A stretch of 64,000 nt of DNA, taken from Phenylobacterium sp. J426. GTDB taxonomy: Bacteria; Pseudomonadota; Alphaproteobacteria; Caulobacterales; Caulobacteraceae. The stretch is taken from contig NZ_JAJOMY010000001.1 of the NCBI RefSeq assembly GCF_024699945.1, positions 1,488,001 to 1,552,000 of the forward strand, written 5' to 3'. This document shows positions 1 through 8,341 of this stretch, in pieces. The position numbers were made by a program, and so were the translations under genes. The notes beneath the pieces were generated by a model. That model did not search any database. It was not told where the DNA came from and saw only the letters and a program-made list of their open reading frames with translations. Each line of letters opens with the position of its first letter. Positions within the stretch are counted from its first letter, which is position 1.

Positions 1-479
1 GTGGGCAGGCCGAGCCACCCCACCCACGCCCCGCCGCCGGCCAGCAGCCAGGCGTCCCCGCCGCCGAGGCCCTCGCGCCCGCGCAGGCGCCGGAACGCCC
101 AGGCCAGCAGCCGCAGCGCGAGGAACCCCGTCGCCGCGGCGATCGCCCCGGCCGTCAGCCCAGCCATGCCCAGCGCGGCCTGCACCAGCAACCCGGCGAC
201 GATCAGGCCGGCCGTGAGCGGCAGCGGCAGCCAAAAATGCTCCGCGTCAAGGACCGCGAGCAGCAGCAGCGTCCAGCCCATGAGCGCGCCCGCGGCGCCG
301 AACGGCCCCGGGTGAAGCATCTGGGCCCAGAGCCCGAGGCCGGCGCAGGCGGCCGAGAACGCGGCCATCCGTCGGCGGGTGGGCGGCGCACCGCCCGGCA
401 GCCGCACCGAGGCGCGGGCCAGCAGCGGGCCCGCCGCCACGCCCACCACGGCCGGGGCCCAGGTCCAGACACCGTCCAT
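1..479 (-). CDS. Prepilin peptidase (type IV leader peptidase, A24 family), 3' end outside the window
   Basis: Membrane aspartyl protease that cleaves the leader of type IV pilin or pseudopilin precursors in the inner membrane. About 159 residues are visible and no stop is reached before the window edge. The protein is almost wholly hydrophobic helices. The first family aspartate lies in a VLDAEHFWLP stretch after the second helix, and the second lies in a GGGD motif (family GxGD) followed by a small-residue helix, so both catalytic Asp are present. There is no N-terminal Cys-rich domain, so this is the short form seen in Tad/Flp or competence systems. The ATG shares one base with the stop of the upstream recombinase-like gene, so translation is probably coupled. 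Family is clear; which pilus it serves cannot be told. Confidence 0.8.
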   Translation of the reverse strand, partial: MDGVWTWAPAVVGVAAGPLLARASVRLPGGAPPTRRRMAAFSAACAGLGLWAQMLHPGPFGAAGALMGWTLLLLAVLDAEHFWLPLPLTAGLIVAGLLVQAALGMAGLTAGAIAAATGFLALRLLAWAFRRLRGREGLGGGDAWLLAGGGAWVGWLGLP

Positions 480-1006
480 CAATCGCCGATCGCTTCCCAG
501 ACCTCGCTCGGGGAAACCTGGAACAACAGGCCGATCGAGCGCAGCGACGCGCCTTCCCGATAGAGCTTGCGGGCATAGTCCAGCTGGTACTTGGACAGCA
601 GGTTCCGGCTGCCGCTCTTGAGGCTCGAGGCGCCGTTGGGCGTCCGGCTGGGGCGTCGCACCTCGTGGTCGGCGAGCAACGAGAGGACCTGCAGAACCGC
701 CTCGGACGGGGTCAGGGAATGTCCATCGGCGTCTTCGCCCATGATATGGAGCGAGACGCCGACCTCGAGGAAGGTGCGGATCATCTGCGCCAGTTCGCCT
801 GTCGTGCGCTGGAAGACGTCGAGGCTGTGCGCCAGCACCTCGTCACCGGGCTTCAGGCCGAACAGCAGACGGGCGAGGCGGCGCTGGGCTTCCGGCGTGG
901 GATGGCCTTCCTGCAGGATCACATCGCAGGCGGCCGCTTCGAGCAGCCGTCTCTGCGCCGCCGCCGGGGGCAGGCTCGAACCTTCGCGGACGATGCCGTA
1001 GCGCAC
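479..1006 (-). CDS. Degenerate serine-recombinase (resolvase) family protein with C-terminal helix-turn-helix
   Basis: The product aligns by eye with resolvase/invertase proteins: a YGIVRE opening where active enzymes have YxRVS, a Q..LLEAAACD segment, a KPGDEVLAHSLDVFQR segment where active enzymes have GD.l.v..LDRLgR, and a C-terminal helix-turn-helix (REGASLRSIGLLFQVSPSEV). The nucleophilic Ser is replaced by Arg, the nearby Arg by Ile, and the first Arg after the conserved Asp by Val, so strand cleavage is unlikely. I infer a DNA-binding role. The GTG start at 1006 is chosen because homology begins there. The frame stays open to 1150, but that extra part has no family similarity. It overlaps the prepilin peptidase start by one base. 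Confidence 0.65.
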   Translation of the reverse strand: MRYGIVREGSSLPPAAAQRRLLEAAACDVILQEGHPTPEAQRRLARLLFGLKPGDEVLAHSLDVFQRTTGELAQMIRTFLEVGVSLHIMGEDADGHSLTPSEAVLQVLSLLADHEVRRPSRTPNGASSLKSGSRNLLSKYQLDYARKLYREGASLRSIGLLFQVSPSEVWEAIGD

Positions 1007-1254
1007 GGAGGAGAAACCCCACCCAGATGACAAGAGGGGCGCTCCCGCGTCAGCCGGCGCTCCCCCGCCGGGACTATCGACAGCCCATGCGACACAGCGG
1101 TGACGCTTCGATGATGGTGTTGCGAAGCTAGCACTCGCCCACACGCACATGTGCGACGATGACTGTCACAAAACTTTTGCAAAGCGCGACTATACGATGC
1201 AGTTTTCCTCCATCGCGGACATCCGAACCCGCGACGACTTGTGGAGGAAACAAG

Positions 1255-1575
1255 ATGCCCATTGCCAGAGGCGTGGCGATGCTGACCGTGACGGCGGCGG
1301 TTCTCGTGGCCGGCGTGGCGGTCGCCAAGGAGGCGCCGAACGCCCAGAACGCGGCCCGGGACGCGGTCTTCATGACGGGGTCGACCGGAAAAACCCTTTA
1401 TGTTTGTGAGGATACGGCGATGACGCGCAGGGCGTTCGCCCGCGAATTCGGCCAGGTGGAGTTCGTCACCGCGGACGCCGTTCGCGTCGACGGCCAAGCC
1501 TGGTCGGCGCCGAAATGCATCACCAGCGTCGAGGCGAAGCGCCTGAAGTTGAAGCGCGACACCAACCCGCGTTAA
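1255..1575 (+). CDS. Small exported protein of unknown function
   Basis: A 106-residue protein starting at the ATG preceded by GGAGGA at good spacing. The N-terminus is a typical Sec signal: a basic start, a hydrophobic run, then a VAVAKE cleavage region. The mature part is about 80 residues, rich in basic and aromatic residues, with two cysteines (one in the LYVCEDT region and one in APKC), which could form a disulfide in the periplasm. I do not recognise a family. It stands alone and is divergent from the recombinase-like gene, with roughly 250 bp between them that must hold both promoters. Confidence 0.6.
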   Translation: MPIARGVAMLTVTAAVLVAGVAVAKEAPNAQNAARDAVFMTGSTGKTLYVCEDTAMTRRAFAREFGQVEFVTADAVRVDGQAWSAPKCITSVEAKRLKLKRDTNPR

Positions 1576-1618
1576 GGGCCCCGACAAGTTTTCAATGGCC
1601 TCGGGCAGGTCCGCCGAT

Positions 1619-1634
1619 AGTCCGTATACAGACT
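1619..1634. promoter_or_regulatory. Near-palindrome AGTCCGTATACAGACT, possible operator
   Basis: A 16-bp inverted repeat with one mismatched pair, lying in the 264-bp gap between the two small exported genes (1576-1839). The outer AGTC/GACT and the core GTATAC are exact. It is about 200 bp before the next start codon, so a role is uncertain. Apart from this the gap shows nothing recognisable. Confidence 0.25.
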
Positions 1635-1839
1635 AAAATCCTGCGTCGAAGTTGTCGAGCCTGTCGCCGGGCTTGTTTTTGCTGACTGGAACGTCGGCGA
1701 ACCCCGACGGGCCGCTCCCGCGCGGTTCCCCCTCCCGCCCGGTGTGCGCGGCCGTCATGAATGTGACGCGCGGCCGTGACGCGCCTGACGTGCGACTCGC
1801 CTACCTCGGCCGCCATCCTGGGCTCGGGGAGCGGTTCGG

Positions 1840-2295
1840 ATGCGGTTCGGGTCGAAGGTCGGCGCCGCGGCCGGCCCACTTGTCGTGCTGACCCTGGCGG
1901 GCGGCGCATGCTGGGCTCAGCCTGTCGCGCATCGTCACGAGGAAGCTCGCGCCGCCCTCGCCGCTCAGATCTGGGGGCAGGGACCGGGCACGACGCTGGA
2001 TCCGCCGACGGCGGGCGGCGTTCGCCTGATCTATCAGTCTCCCCTGGGCCAGGCCGGCCTCGCCTATCTGCCAGGCGAGCGCACCGTTCACGCCGTCGCG
2101 TTGGCGCCGGACGACGATCGAATGTCACGCAAGAGGGCCAAGCTTGGCTACGCGATTACCGACGAGGTCGAGCTCTTCGTCGACCTCCAGAAGCGCAAGC
2201 CGTCCACGGCGGAGGAGGCGCTGGCTCAGGATTGGCTGCCGCCCGCGGCGCGTCGTCCGCGCACTTTTTCACTGGGGGTGGCGGCGCGCTGGTGA
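1840..2295 (+). CDS. Hypothetical exported protein
   Basis: A 151-residue product. The first 27 residues form a signal peptide ending in a CWAQP cleavage region. The mature chain is mostly polar and ends in an alternating hydrophobic pattern with a C-terminal Trp, as in some outer-membrane-associated proteins, but it is too short for a normal barrel. A GGGAG sequence precedes the ATG. Its TGA abuts the stop of the convergent EEP gene (TGATCA), leaving no intergenic space. No family recognised. Confidence 0.5.
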   Translation: MRFGSKVGAAAGPLVVLTLAGGACWAQPVAHRHEEARAALAAQIWGQGPGTTLDPPTAGGVRLIYQSPLGQAGLAYLPGERTVHAVALAPDDDRMSRKRAKLGYAITDEVELFVDLQKRKPSTAEEALAQDWLPPAARRPRTFSLGVAARW

Positions 2296-3252
2296 TCAGC
2301 GATCGTCGGGACTGAGCCAGGCACCCGGCCCGGGTGCGGCCGCCAGGGCGATCGCCGTAGCCGCGGGCGCCTTCAGGGCATAGCGGACGAGATAGCCGTC
2401 ATGGTCGGACAGCCGAGCCCCGGCCAGGCCATCGAAAGCCGCCTCGATCCTCAGCGGCCGGACGGCGTCGGGCCCGGGGCTCACGAACGCCTGCAGGTCC
2501 TGAGAACGCAGCCAGGGTTCGTCCTCCGTCGAGGCGCCGTCGCAGGCGGCGCTGCGGCGACAGAACTCGCTCACCACCTGATAGGGCCGCGCCTCGACGC
2601 GGTGGTAGTAGCGTTCGGGGGCGTTTCGGACGTTGAAGTCGCCGCCGATCAGCGCAGGGCGACCGGGCGTCAGATGCCGCGCGAGGAACGCCTGGAGCTC
2701 CTCGGTCTGGCGGTTGTGCGCCGCGCGCGCCTGCTCGGGTCGAGCACCGCTGGCGCGGCGTGAATTCATGTGCGTGTTGACGACGTCCACGACCTCGCCG
2801 TCCGCCTCCAGCCGGACCAGCATGACCCCTTTCGCGGCCAGGCAGTCGTAACCCGCGCAGGCGCTGTAGACGGCGTTGACCGTCGAGCGGATCGGCAGAT
2901 CGCTCAGCACATGCAGTCCGCCCCCGGTCAGCTTGCCCAGCCCGCCGCGGCGAGGCCCCTGCGCCCAGTGGCGATAGCCGCTGGCGCGGACCAGCTCGGC
3001 CACCTCGCCGCGGAACCCCTCCTGAAGCAGGATGACGTCGGGCTGGCGCCCCTCGCGCCGCAGCGCGGCCAGCTCGGCGCCGATCGCGCGGAGGGCGTGC
3101 GCGCGGCCACGGGCGATCGGCCAGGGTAGCCCGCGGACGTTGTAGGTCAGGACGCTGATCTCCCGCCCGCCCGACGCCGGCGCCGTTGCTTCATATGTCG
3201 GCGACGGCGCGACAGCGGCGGCCGAGACGGCTGCGAGCATCGTCAGGACCAT
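2296..3252 (-). CDS. Exported endonuclease/exonuclease/phosphatase (EEP) family protein
   Basis: A 318-residue protein with an N-terminal signal sequence and the DNase I/sphingomyelinase fold. The metal and catalytic motifs are present in order: TYNVRG, LLQEGF (metal-binding Glu), VNTHMNS (His), GGDFNV (Asp/Asn) and a final SDHDGY (Asp-His pair). Such proteins cleave phosphodiesters in nucleic acids or phospholipids. Export suggests an extracytoplasmic target such as sphingomyelin-like lipid or DNA, but the sequence does not decide. It sits alone on the minus strand between two plus-strand genes. About 30 residues after the last motif are Ala/Pro-rich with no clear function. Confidence 0.8.
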   Translation of the reverse strand: MVLTMLAAVSAAAVAPSPTYEATAPASGGREISVLTYNVRGLPWPIARGRAHALRAIGAELAALRREGRQPDVILLQEGFRGEVAELVRASGYRHWAQGPRRGGLGKLTGGGLHVLSDLPIRSTVNAVYSACAGYDCLAAKGVMLVRLEADGEVVDVVNTHMNSRRASGARPEQARAAHNRQTEELQAFLARHLTPGRPALIGGDFNVRNAPERYYHRVEARPYQVVSEFCRRSAACDGASTEDEPWLRSQDLQAFVSPGPDAVRPLRIEAAFDGLAGARLSDHDGYLVRYALKAPAATAIALAAAPGPGAWLSPDDR

Positions 3253-3402
3253 GGGCGGCTCCGGCGGCAGGCGTGGGCTGTGTGCCGTGCTTCGGTGACG
3301 CCGCGATGTCGCGCCGGTGACTGGGGCGTGACGCGGTGGCGGCGCTTGTTTTCCCTAGGGAAGGCCTGCCATGACCGGCTGGTCCAACACCCAGGAGGGG
3401 CC

Positions 3403-5043
3403 ATGAGCGAGGTGCTGAGCCGGAGCGAGTCGGCGGTAAGGGCGCTGCGCCGCTTCCTCGCCGACGCGCGCACGGGGGTCGCCGGCGCGATCGCGCCCGC
3501 CGGAACGGTGGAGCTGGCGAAGCTGGACGCGGCCCAGCGCGGGGCGCACGCCTTCGCCTGGGCGGCGACGACCGTCGAGGCGCTCGCGCAGCTCCATAGC
3601 TGGGCCAAGCGCGCGCAAGCCGCCGGCGCGCTCGGCGAGGGCGAGCAGCTGATTCTGCGCATCGCCTTCGGGGAGTATGTCGCCCAGCTGCTGGGCGGCC
3701 TGCCCATGAGCCAGAACGAGCTCGCGCGGCCGTGGGACTTCGGCGCGGAGGAACCGGCGTCGGCGCTGGCGCGGGACCCCGGATGCGGCTGGTTCCTGGC
3801 CAACGGCAACACCCTGGGGACCCGCAAGGCCCTGGTCGAGAAGCTGGTCGCGGGCTGGCGGCCCTACGAGGGCCTCGGCGACGAGACCCTGGACGCCGTC
3901 CGCGATCAGTTCCGGCGCTTCGCCGCAGAGCGCGTCGCGCCGTTCGCGCATCGGTGGCACCTGGAGGATGTGCTGATCCCCGACGAGGTCGTCCGGGAGA
4001 TGGGCGAACTGGGCGTGTTCGGCGTCTGCATCGACCCCGAGTACGGCGGCATGGGTCTCGGCAAGCTTGCCATGTGCGTGGTGTCGGAGGAGCTGTCGCG
4101 CGCGTGGATCGCCGCGGGGTCTCTGGGCACCCGCTCGGAGATCGCGGGTGAACTGATCGCGGGGGCCGGCACGCCGCACCAGAAGGCGCGCTGGCTGCCG
4201 AAGATCGCGTCGGGCGAGGTGCTGCCCACCGCCGTCTTCACCGAGCCGGACACCGGTTCAGACCTGGCCTCGCTGCGGACCCGGGCGGCCAAGGCTGCGG
4301 ATGGCTCGTGGCGGATCACCGGCGCCAAGACCTGGATCACGCACGCCTCCCGCAGCGACCTGATGACGGTGCTGGTCCGCACCGACCTCGACACCCGCGG
4401 CCACGGCGGCCTGTCGATGATGCTCGCCGAGAAGACGCGCGGCGCGCCCGAGGATCCGTTCCCGGACGAGGGGTTGTCCGGCAGCGAGATCGGCGTGCTC
4501 GGCTACCGGGGCATGAAGGAATATGTCCTGGCGTTCGAGGACTTCGCCGTGCCGCCGGAGGGGCTGCTGGGTCAGGCCGAGGGTCAGGGCTTCAAGCAGC
4601 TGATGCGCACCTTCGAGGCCGCGCGGATCCAGACCGCGGCTCGGGCGACGGGCGTGGCCTGGAACGCCTTCGACCTGGCCCTGAAGTACGCGGTGGAGCG
4701 CCGCCAGTTCGGCCGGCCGATCGTCGAGTTCCCGCGCGTGGCCGACAAGCTGGCGCTGGCGCTCGTGGAGACCGTCGTCGCCCGCGAGCTCAGCTACTTC
4801 GCCGCCCGAACCAAGGATGAGGGCGAGCGCTGCGACATCGAGGCCGGCATGGCCAAGCTGCTCGCCGCCCGCGTGGCCTGGGCGAACGCCGACGCCGGGG
4901 TGCAGGTGCATGGCGGCAACGGCTATGCGCTGGAGTTCGAGATGAGCCGGGTGCTGGCCGACGCCCGCATCCTCAACATCTTCGAAGGCGCCGCGGAGAT
5001 CCAGGCGCAGGTGATCGCCCGCGGGTTGATCGGCCGCGGCTAG
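3403..5043 (+). CDS. mcd: Acyl-CoA dehydrogenase, probably (2S)-methylsuccinyl-CoA dehydrogenase
   Basis: FAD enzyme of 546 residues. The ATG at 3403 is preceded by AGGAGG; the open frame runs 41 codons further upstream without similarity. Residues ~160-540 are a full acyl-CoA dehydrogenase: [22 protein letters not shown] and RRQFGRPI motifs and a C-terminal IFEGAAEIQ. The ~150-residue N-terminal extension is unlike beta-oxidation dehydrogenases but matches the size known for Mcd, which oxidises methylsuccinyl-CoA to mesaconyl-CoA in the ethylmalonyl-CoA pathway. The next, convergent gene encodes a malyl-CoA lyase of the same pathway and supports the call. The stops of the two genes overlap in CTAG. 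The alternative is a generic long acyl-CoA dehydrogenase. Confidence 0.72.
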   Translation: MSEVLSRSESAVRALRRFLADARTGVAGAIAPAGTVELAKLDAAQRGAHAFAWAATTVEALAQLHSWAKRAQAAGALGEGEQLILRIAFGEYVAQLLGGLPMSQNELARPWDFGAEEPASALARDPGCGWFLANGNTLGTRKALVEKLVAGWRPYEGLGDETLDAVRDQFRRFAAERVAPFAHRWHLEDVLIPDEVVREMGELGVFGVCIDPEYGGMGLGKLAMCVVSEELSRAWIAAGSLGTRSEIAGELIAGAGTPHQKARWLPKIASGEVLPTAVFTEPDTGSDLASLRTRAAKAADGSWRITGAKTWITHASRSDLMTVLVRTDLDTRGHGGLSMMLAEKTRGAPEDPFPDEGLSGSEIGVLGYRGMKEYVLAFEDFAVPPEGLLGQAEGQGFKQLMRTFEAARIQTAARATGVAWNAFDLALKYAVERRQFGRPIVEFPRVADKLALALVETVVARELSYFAARTKDEGERCDIEAGMAKLLAARVAWANADAGVQVHGGNGYALEFEMSRVLADARILNIFEGAAEIQAQVIARGLIGRG

Positions 5044-6011
5044 GCGATTCCAAGCCGTTCCGCCTTGGCCACCAGCACCTGGGCCTGGCGGATGGAGGCG
5101 GCGTCGACCATGCGGCCGTCGATGGCCACCGCCCCGCGGTTCGCCCGCTCGCCCTCGGCGAGGGCCTCAGGGATCCGCCGGGCGCGGGCAACCTCGTCGG
5201 GACTCGGGCTGAACACCTCGTTGAGAATGGCGATCTGGTCGGGATGGATCGCCCACTTGCCCTCGAAGCCGAGGGCGGACGCGCGACGCGCGCTCCACCG
5301 GAGGCCTTCCGGATCCCGGAAATCCGCATACGGACCATCCACCGGCCGCACGCCGGCGGCGCGGCAGGCGACGACGATCCGGGCCAGCGCATAGTGCCAG
5401 GCGTCGCCGTAGTAGGGCGGCCGCGCCCCCATCTCGTCCGGCTCGGCGAGGATGCCGTAGTCCGGCACCGGACCGCCGATTGAAACGGTGCGGGCGCCGA
5501 TCGACGCGGCATAGTCGCCGGGTCCGAAGTGCAGACTCTCCACCCGGGGGCTGGCGGCGGCGATGGCGTCGACGTTCTGCAGGCCCTCGGCGGTCTCGAT
5601 CTGCAACTCCAGGCCGAGCCGGGGCCGTCCGGTAGCGGCCTCGATCTGGCCGAGCAGCACCTCCAGCAGGTGCACGTCGGCGGCGCAGCTGATCTTGGGG
5701 ACCATCAGCAGATCCACCCGCGGCGCCTGCTCGGCCACCTCGATCAGGTCGCGGTACATGAAGGGCGTGTCCAGCGCATTGATCCGCACCGACACGGTTC
5801 GCGAACCCCAGTCGAGGTCCCGCAGCGCCTCGATCACCGTGCGGCGCGCCGCCGGCTTGTCCGGCGGGGCGACCGCGTCTTCGAGGTCCAGCATGACGAT
5901 GTCGGCCGCCGAGCGGGCGCCCTTCTCGATGAAGCGGGCGGATGAGCCTGGCACGGAGAGCTGGCTCCGGTTCGGGCGGGCGGGGCGTCCAGGGTCCACG
6001 GCGTGCGTCAT
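5040..6011 (-). CDS. mcl1: L-malyl-CoA/beta-methylmalyl-CoA lyase (HpcH/HpaI citrate-lyase-beta family)
   Basis: A 323-residue TIM-barrel lyase. The N-terminus reads [14 protein letters not shown], then VMLDLEDAV with the metal-binding acidic residues, [24 protein letters not shown] (Glu ligand) and [18 protein letters not shown]. Near the end is the [11 protein letters not shown] motif typical of this family. The overall pattern matches Mcl1 of the ethylmalonyl-CoA pathway, which splits beta-methylmalyl-CoA to propionyl-CoA and glyoxylate and L-malyl-CoA to acetyl-CoA and glyoxylate. It is convergent with the putative mcd and shares its stop region. No ccr, ecm, mch or meaC is in the window. 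Confidence 0.8.
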   Translation of the reverse strand: MTHAVDPGRPARPNRSQLSVPGSSARFIEKGARSAADIVMLDLEDAVAPPDKPAARRTVIEALRDLDWGSRTVSVRINALDTPFMYRDLIEVAEQAPRVDLLMVPKISCAADVHLLEVLLGQIEAATGRPRLGLELQIETAEGLQNVDAIAAASPRVESLHFGPGDYAASIGARTVSIGGPVPDYGILAEPDEMGARPPYYGDAWHYALARIVVACRAAGVRPVDGPYADFRDPEGLRWSARRASALGFEGKWAIHPDQIAILNEVFSPSPDEVARARRIPEALAEGERANRGAVAIDGRMVDAASIRQAQVLVAKAERLGIA

Positions 6012-6069
6012 GGCCGTGGATTAGACCGAAGCCGACCCTGGGGCCAACAAGCGCCCACCGCGCGGTCGG

Positions 6070-6483
6070 TTAGAGCGCGGCGCAGGTCGTCGGGTTCAGC
6101 GGGGCGGTGTCGGCGCGCGTCCACTGGCCATCGACCTTGGTGAACTCCGCATAGGCCATGGCCGACTTGCCGGTCGAGCCGTCGGCGCTGGTGGAGGCGA
6201 AGCGCATGGCCGCCACCACCTTGGCCGTGACGCCCCTGGCGGTGTCCTCCGGCGTCAGGGGCATGGCCCCTTTGCAGGTCACCTCGAAGGCCTCGCAGCC
6301 CTTGCCGTTGTTCTTGGTGGCGCAAGCGGCGTTGGTGTTCTCGATCTCGGTGCGCCAGGCGGGGATCTGGGCGTCGAACCCCGCGTTCGGGTCGCTGGAT
6401 CCGGCGGCCGGACCACCGTCGCCCGAGCCGCAGGCGGAGAGCATGAGGAGGCCGGCGACAGCGGCGGCAGTACGAAGCAGCAA
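6070..6483 (-). CDS. Putative lipoprotein
   Basis: A 137-residue protein with a lipoprotein signal: a hydrophobic stretch, then LMLSACGSGD, giving lipidation at the Cys near residue 18. The Gly/Ser/Ala-rich linker after it is usual for anchored lipoproteins. The globular part has four further cysteines that could form two disulfides. No family name can be given. It is separate from mcl1 (58 bp) and from the sirtuin gene behind it (90 bp). Confidence 0.6.
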   Translation of the reverse strand: MLLRTAAAVAGLLMLSACGSGDGGPAAGSSDPNAGFDAQIPAWRTEIENTNAACATKNNGKGCEAFEVTCKGAMPLTPEDTARGVTAKVVAAMRFASTSADGSTGKSAMAYAEFTKVDGQWTRADTAPLNPTTCAAL

Positions 6484-6573
6484 GGTGGCGGAACTCCGGG
6501 AATCGTTGCGGAAGGCGTGGGCATAACGCGCAGATCAAGGCGCCGGTGTGACGAATTGTCCTCGAGGCGCGGT

Positions 6574-7317
6574 TTATCGGTCGGGCGCCGCTGCCGTCAT
6601 CACCGGGCCGATCTCGTCGTGCAGCACGAGGTCTGCGTAAGGATCGAGCTCAGTGGGCTCGCGATTGACGATGGCGAGCCGGGCTCCGTTGCGCTTGGCC
6701 ATCAGCGGGAAGCCTGCCGCCGGGTAGACAACGAGCGAGGAGCCGAGCACCAGGAACAGGTCGCAGGCCAGGGTCTCCGCCTCGGCGCGCGCCATCGGTT
6801 CGCGTGGCATCGACTGGCCGAACGATATGGTGGCCGTCTTCACCAGCCCGCTGCAGGATCGGCAGGCAGGCAGATCGCCTGTGGCCTCGTACAGCGCCTT
6901 CAGGTCCTCAAGCTCGTGCCGCAGACCGCACTCGAGGCAGGAGGCGTAGCTGGCGTTGCCGTGGAGCTCGATCACCTGCTGGGCCGGCACGCCCGAGGCC
7001 TGATGCAGATTGTCGACGTTCTGGGTGATCACCGCCGAGCACCTCCCGTCCGCGACGAGGCGGGCGACGGCCCTGTGGCCCGCGTTGGGCTCGCGGCCCA
7101 CCCAGCCGGCGCGGCCGCTGAAGGCCCGGTCCCAGGCCTCTCGGCGCTTCGCCTCGCTCGCCACGAACTCCTGGAAATAGATGGGCTTCATCTTCGACCA
7201 GACGCCGCCGGGGCTGCGGAAGTCGGGGATGCCGGATTCTGTGGAGATCCCGGCGCCGGTGAACACCACCAGGCGGCGGGCCTCGGCGATCATCCGGGCG
7301 AGGTCGACGCGGGACAT
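6574..7317 (-). CDS. cobB: NAD-dependent protein deacylase, sirtuin (Sir2/CobB family)
   Basis: A 247-residue cytoplasmic enzyme that removes acyl groups from lysine using NAD+. The motifs run in order: VFTGAGISTESGIPDFRS (NAD binding), ITQNVDNLHQ, IELHGNAS with the catalytic His, two Cys pairs (CLECG and CRSCSG) for the structural zinc, TISFGQSMP and VLGSSLVVYPAAG. All key residues are intact. It may control acetyl- or propionyl-CoA synthetase activity, but no such target is nearby. The 195 bp upstream (7318-7512) contain no supportable gene. Confidence 0.92.
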   Translation of the reverse strand: MSRVDLARMIAEARRLVVFTGAGISTESGIPDFRSPGGVWSKMKPIYFQEFVASEAKRREAWDRAFSGRAGWVGREPNAGHRAVARLVADGRCSAVITQNVDNLHQASGVPAQQVIELHGNASYASCLECGLRHELEDLKALYEATGDLPACRSCSGLVKTATISFGQSMPREPMARAEAETLACDLFLVLGSSLVVYPAAGFPLMAKRNGARLAIVNREPTELDPYADLVLHDEIGPVMTAAAPDR

Positions 7318-7512
7318 GGGGCCACGCTAGCCGGACGGGCGATCGGCCGAAAGCATTGAAAAGGGGGGGAGATCGGCCCGGCCGCGGTCGGGGGGATGCC
7401 AGGGGTGTTGGGCCGGGCCGATCTGGACCGCTCGTGTCCGACAGGCAAGTCGTTGAGCGATCGGCAGTAGAACCGCTTCTCAAAAAGCAAGTTCCCACCT
7501 GACCGCAAAAAA

Positions 7513-7833
7513 TCAGCCCGGCGGCGTTCCGACGGCCTGCGCCAGGTGGGCGTCGGTTGCGCCGTCGACCTCGAGCCGTTTCACGCGGGACGTCTCGCCG
7601 GAGACGATACGGACCGACGAGCGGGAGACGCCCAGCGCCTTGGCGATCAGGGCGACCACGGCGGCGTTCGCCTGGCCGTCGGCCGGCGCGGCGCTGACCC
7701 GGACCTTCAGGACAGGCCGTCCGGCCTCGTCCGCGCTCCAGCCGTCGACGGCGTCGCGGCCGCCCTTGGGCGTCACCCGGACGGTGAGGCGCAGGCTCAG
7801 CCGATCAGGGCCTTCACCGGCGCCATGACCCAC
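7513..7833 (-). CDS. DUF167 (YggU) family protein
   Basis: A small cytoplasmic protein of about 95-106 residues. The family pattern is clear: LRLTVRVTPKGGRDAVDGW at the start, a central APADGQANAAVVALIAKAL (the conserved GxANxA motif) and SSVRIVSGETSRVK. It is paired with yggT, as in many proteobacteria, and overlaps its 3' end. The start is ambiguous. A GTG at 7833 lies 37 bp inside yggT; the conserved region starts at a CTG codon (7800) that overlaps the yggT stop as CTGA. I list the GTG as the conventional choice. Function of the family is unknown. Confidence 0.75.
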   Translation of the reverse strand: MGHGAGEGPDRLSLRLTVRVTPKGGRDAVDGWSADEAGRPVLKVRVSAAPADGQANAAVVALIAKALGVSRSSVRIVSGETSRVKRLEVDGATDAHLAQAVGTPPG

Positions 7834-8102
7834 GGCAACAGGTAGATCTTGATGCCCTGGAGGATGAGGATGGCGATGATCGGGCTGATGTCCACGCCGC
7901 CGAGCGACGGGACGAACCGTTGGAACGGGGCCAATACGGGCCGGGTCACAGCGTCGAGGAACCGCACCACGCCATAGACGAACTGGTTGCGCAAGTTGAT
8001 GACGTTGAACGCCACCAGCCACGACATGATCGCGCTGATGATGATCGCCAGGATCAGGAGGCCCAGGATCGCGTCGAGGACGAAGTGGATGAAGCTGCCC
8101 AT
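7797..8102 (-). CDS. YggT family membrane protein
   Basis: A 101-residue inner-membrane protein with two main hydrophobic segments (residues ~5-28 and ~70-90). The FLDAVTRPVLAPFQRFVPSLGGVDISPIIAILIL block is the family signature. YggT proteins are linked to osmotic shock tolerance, respiratory assembly or division-site organisation in different bacteria; nothing here selects among these. It forms an overlapping pair with the DUF167 gene and starts about 100 bp from the divergent tRNA-Ala. Confidence 0.85.
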   Translation of the reverse strand: MGSFIHFVLDAILGLLILAIIISAIMSWLVAFNVINLRNQFVYGVVRFLDAVTRPVLAPFQRFVPSLGGVDISPIIAILILQGIKIYLLPWVMAPVKALIG

Positions 8103-8209
8103 GCCCTCCGTTTAGCGGCCTTTTGGCCGCAGGCAAGGCGAAGCGGAGCCGATGCCGGAAGCACACGCTTGACAGCACCCCCGCCAATCGCCTTATTCCG
8201 CGCCTTCCT

Positions 8210-8285
8210 GGGGCCGTAGCTCAGTTGGTAGAGCGCCTCGTTCGCAATGAGGAGGTCAGGGGTTCGACTCCCCTCGGCTCCACCA
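8210..8285 (+). tRNA. tRNA-Ala, anticodon CGC
   Basis: A complete 76-nt cloverleaf with encoded CCA. The acceptor arm GGGGCCG pairs with CGGCTCC and keeps the G3:U70 pair that identifies alanine tRNAs. The D arm is GCTC/GAGC, the anticodon stem CCTCG/TGAGG with loop TTCGCAA (anticodon CGC), and the T arm AGGGG/CCCCT with loop TTCGACT. It reads GCG codons, which are abundant here. The metallophosphatase gene follows 56 bp downstream. Confidence 0.96.
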
Positions 8286-8341
8286 GGAACCTTCCCGCTT
8301 CGTTGTTCGTAAAGGCGCGGGACCCTATCCTTAGGCCTCAC

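Noticed and set aside
7290..7508. Small minus-strand ORF upstream of the sirtuin
   Set aside because: No homology, codon usage unlike neighbours and no ribosome-binding site; more likely the sirtuin leader.
8123..8341. N-terminal extension of the metallophosphatase
   Set aside because: It would translate the tRNA-Ala (AQLVERLVRNEEVRGSTP), a common artefact; the true start is at 8342.
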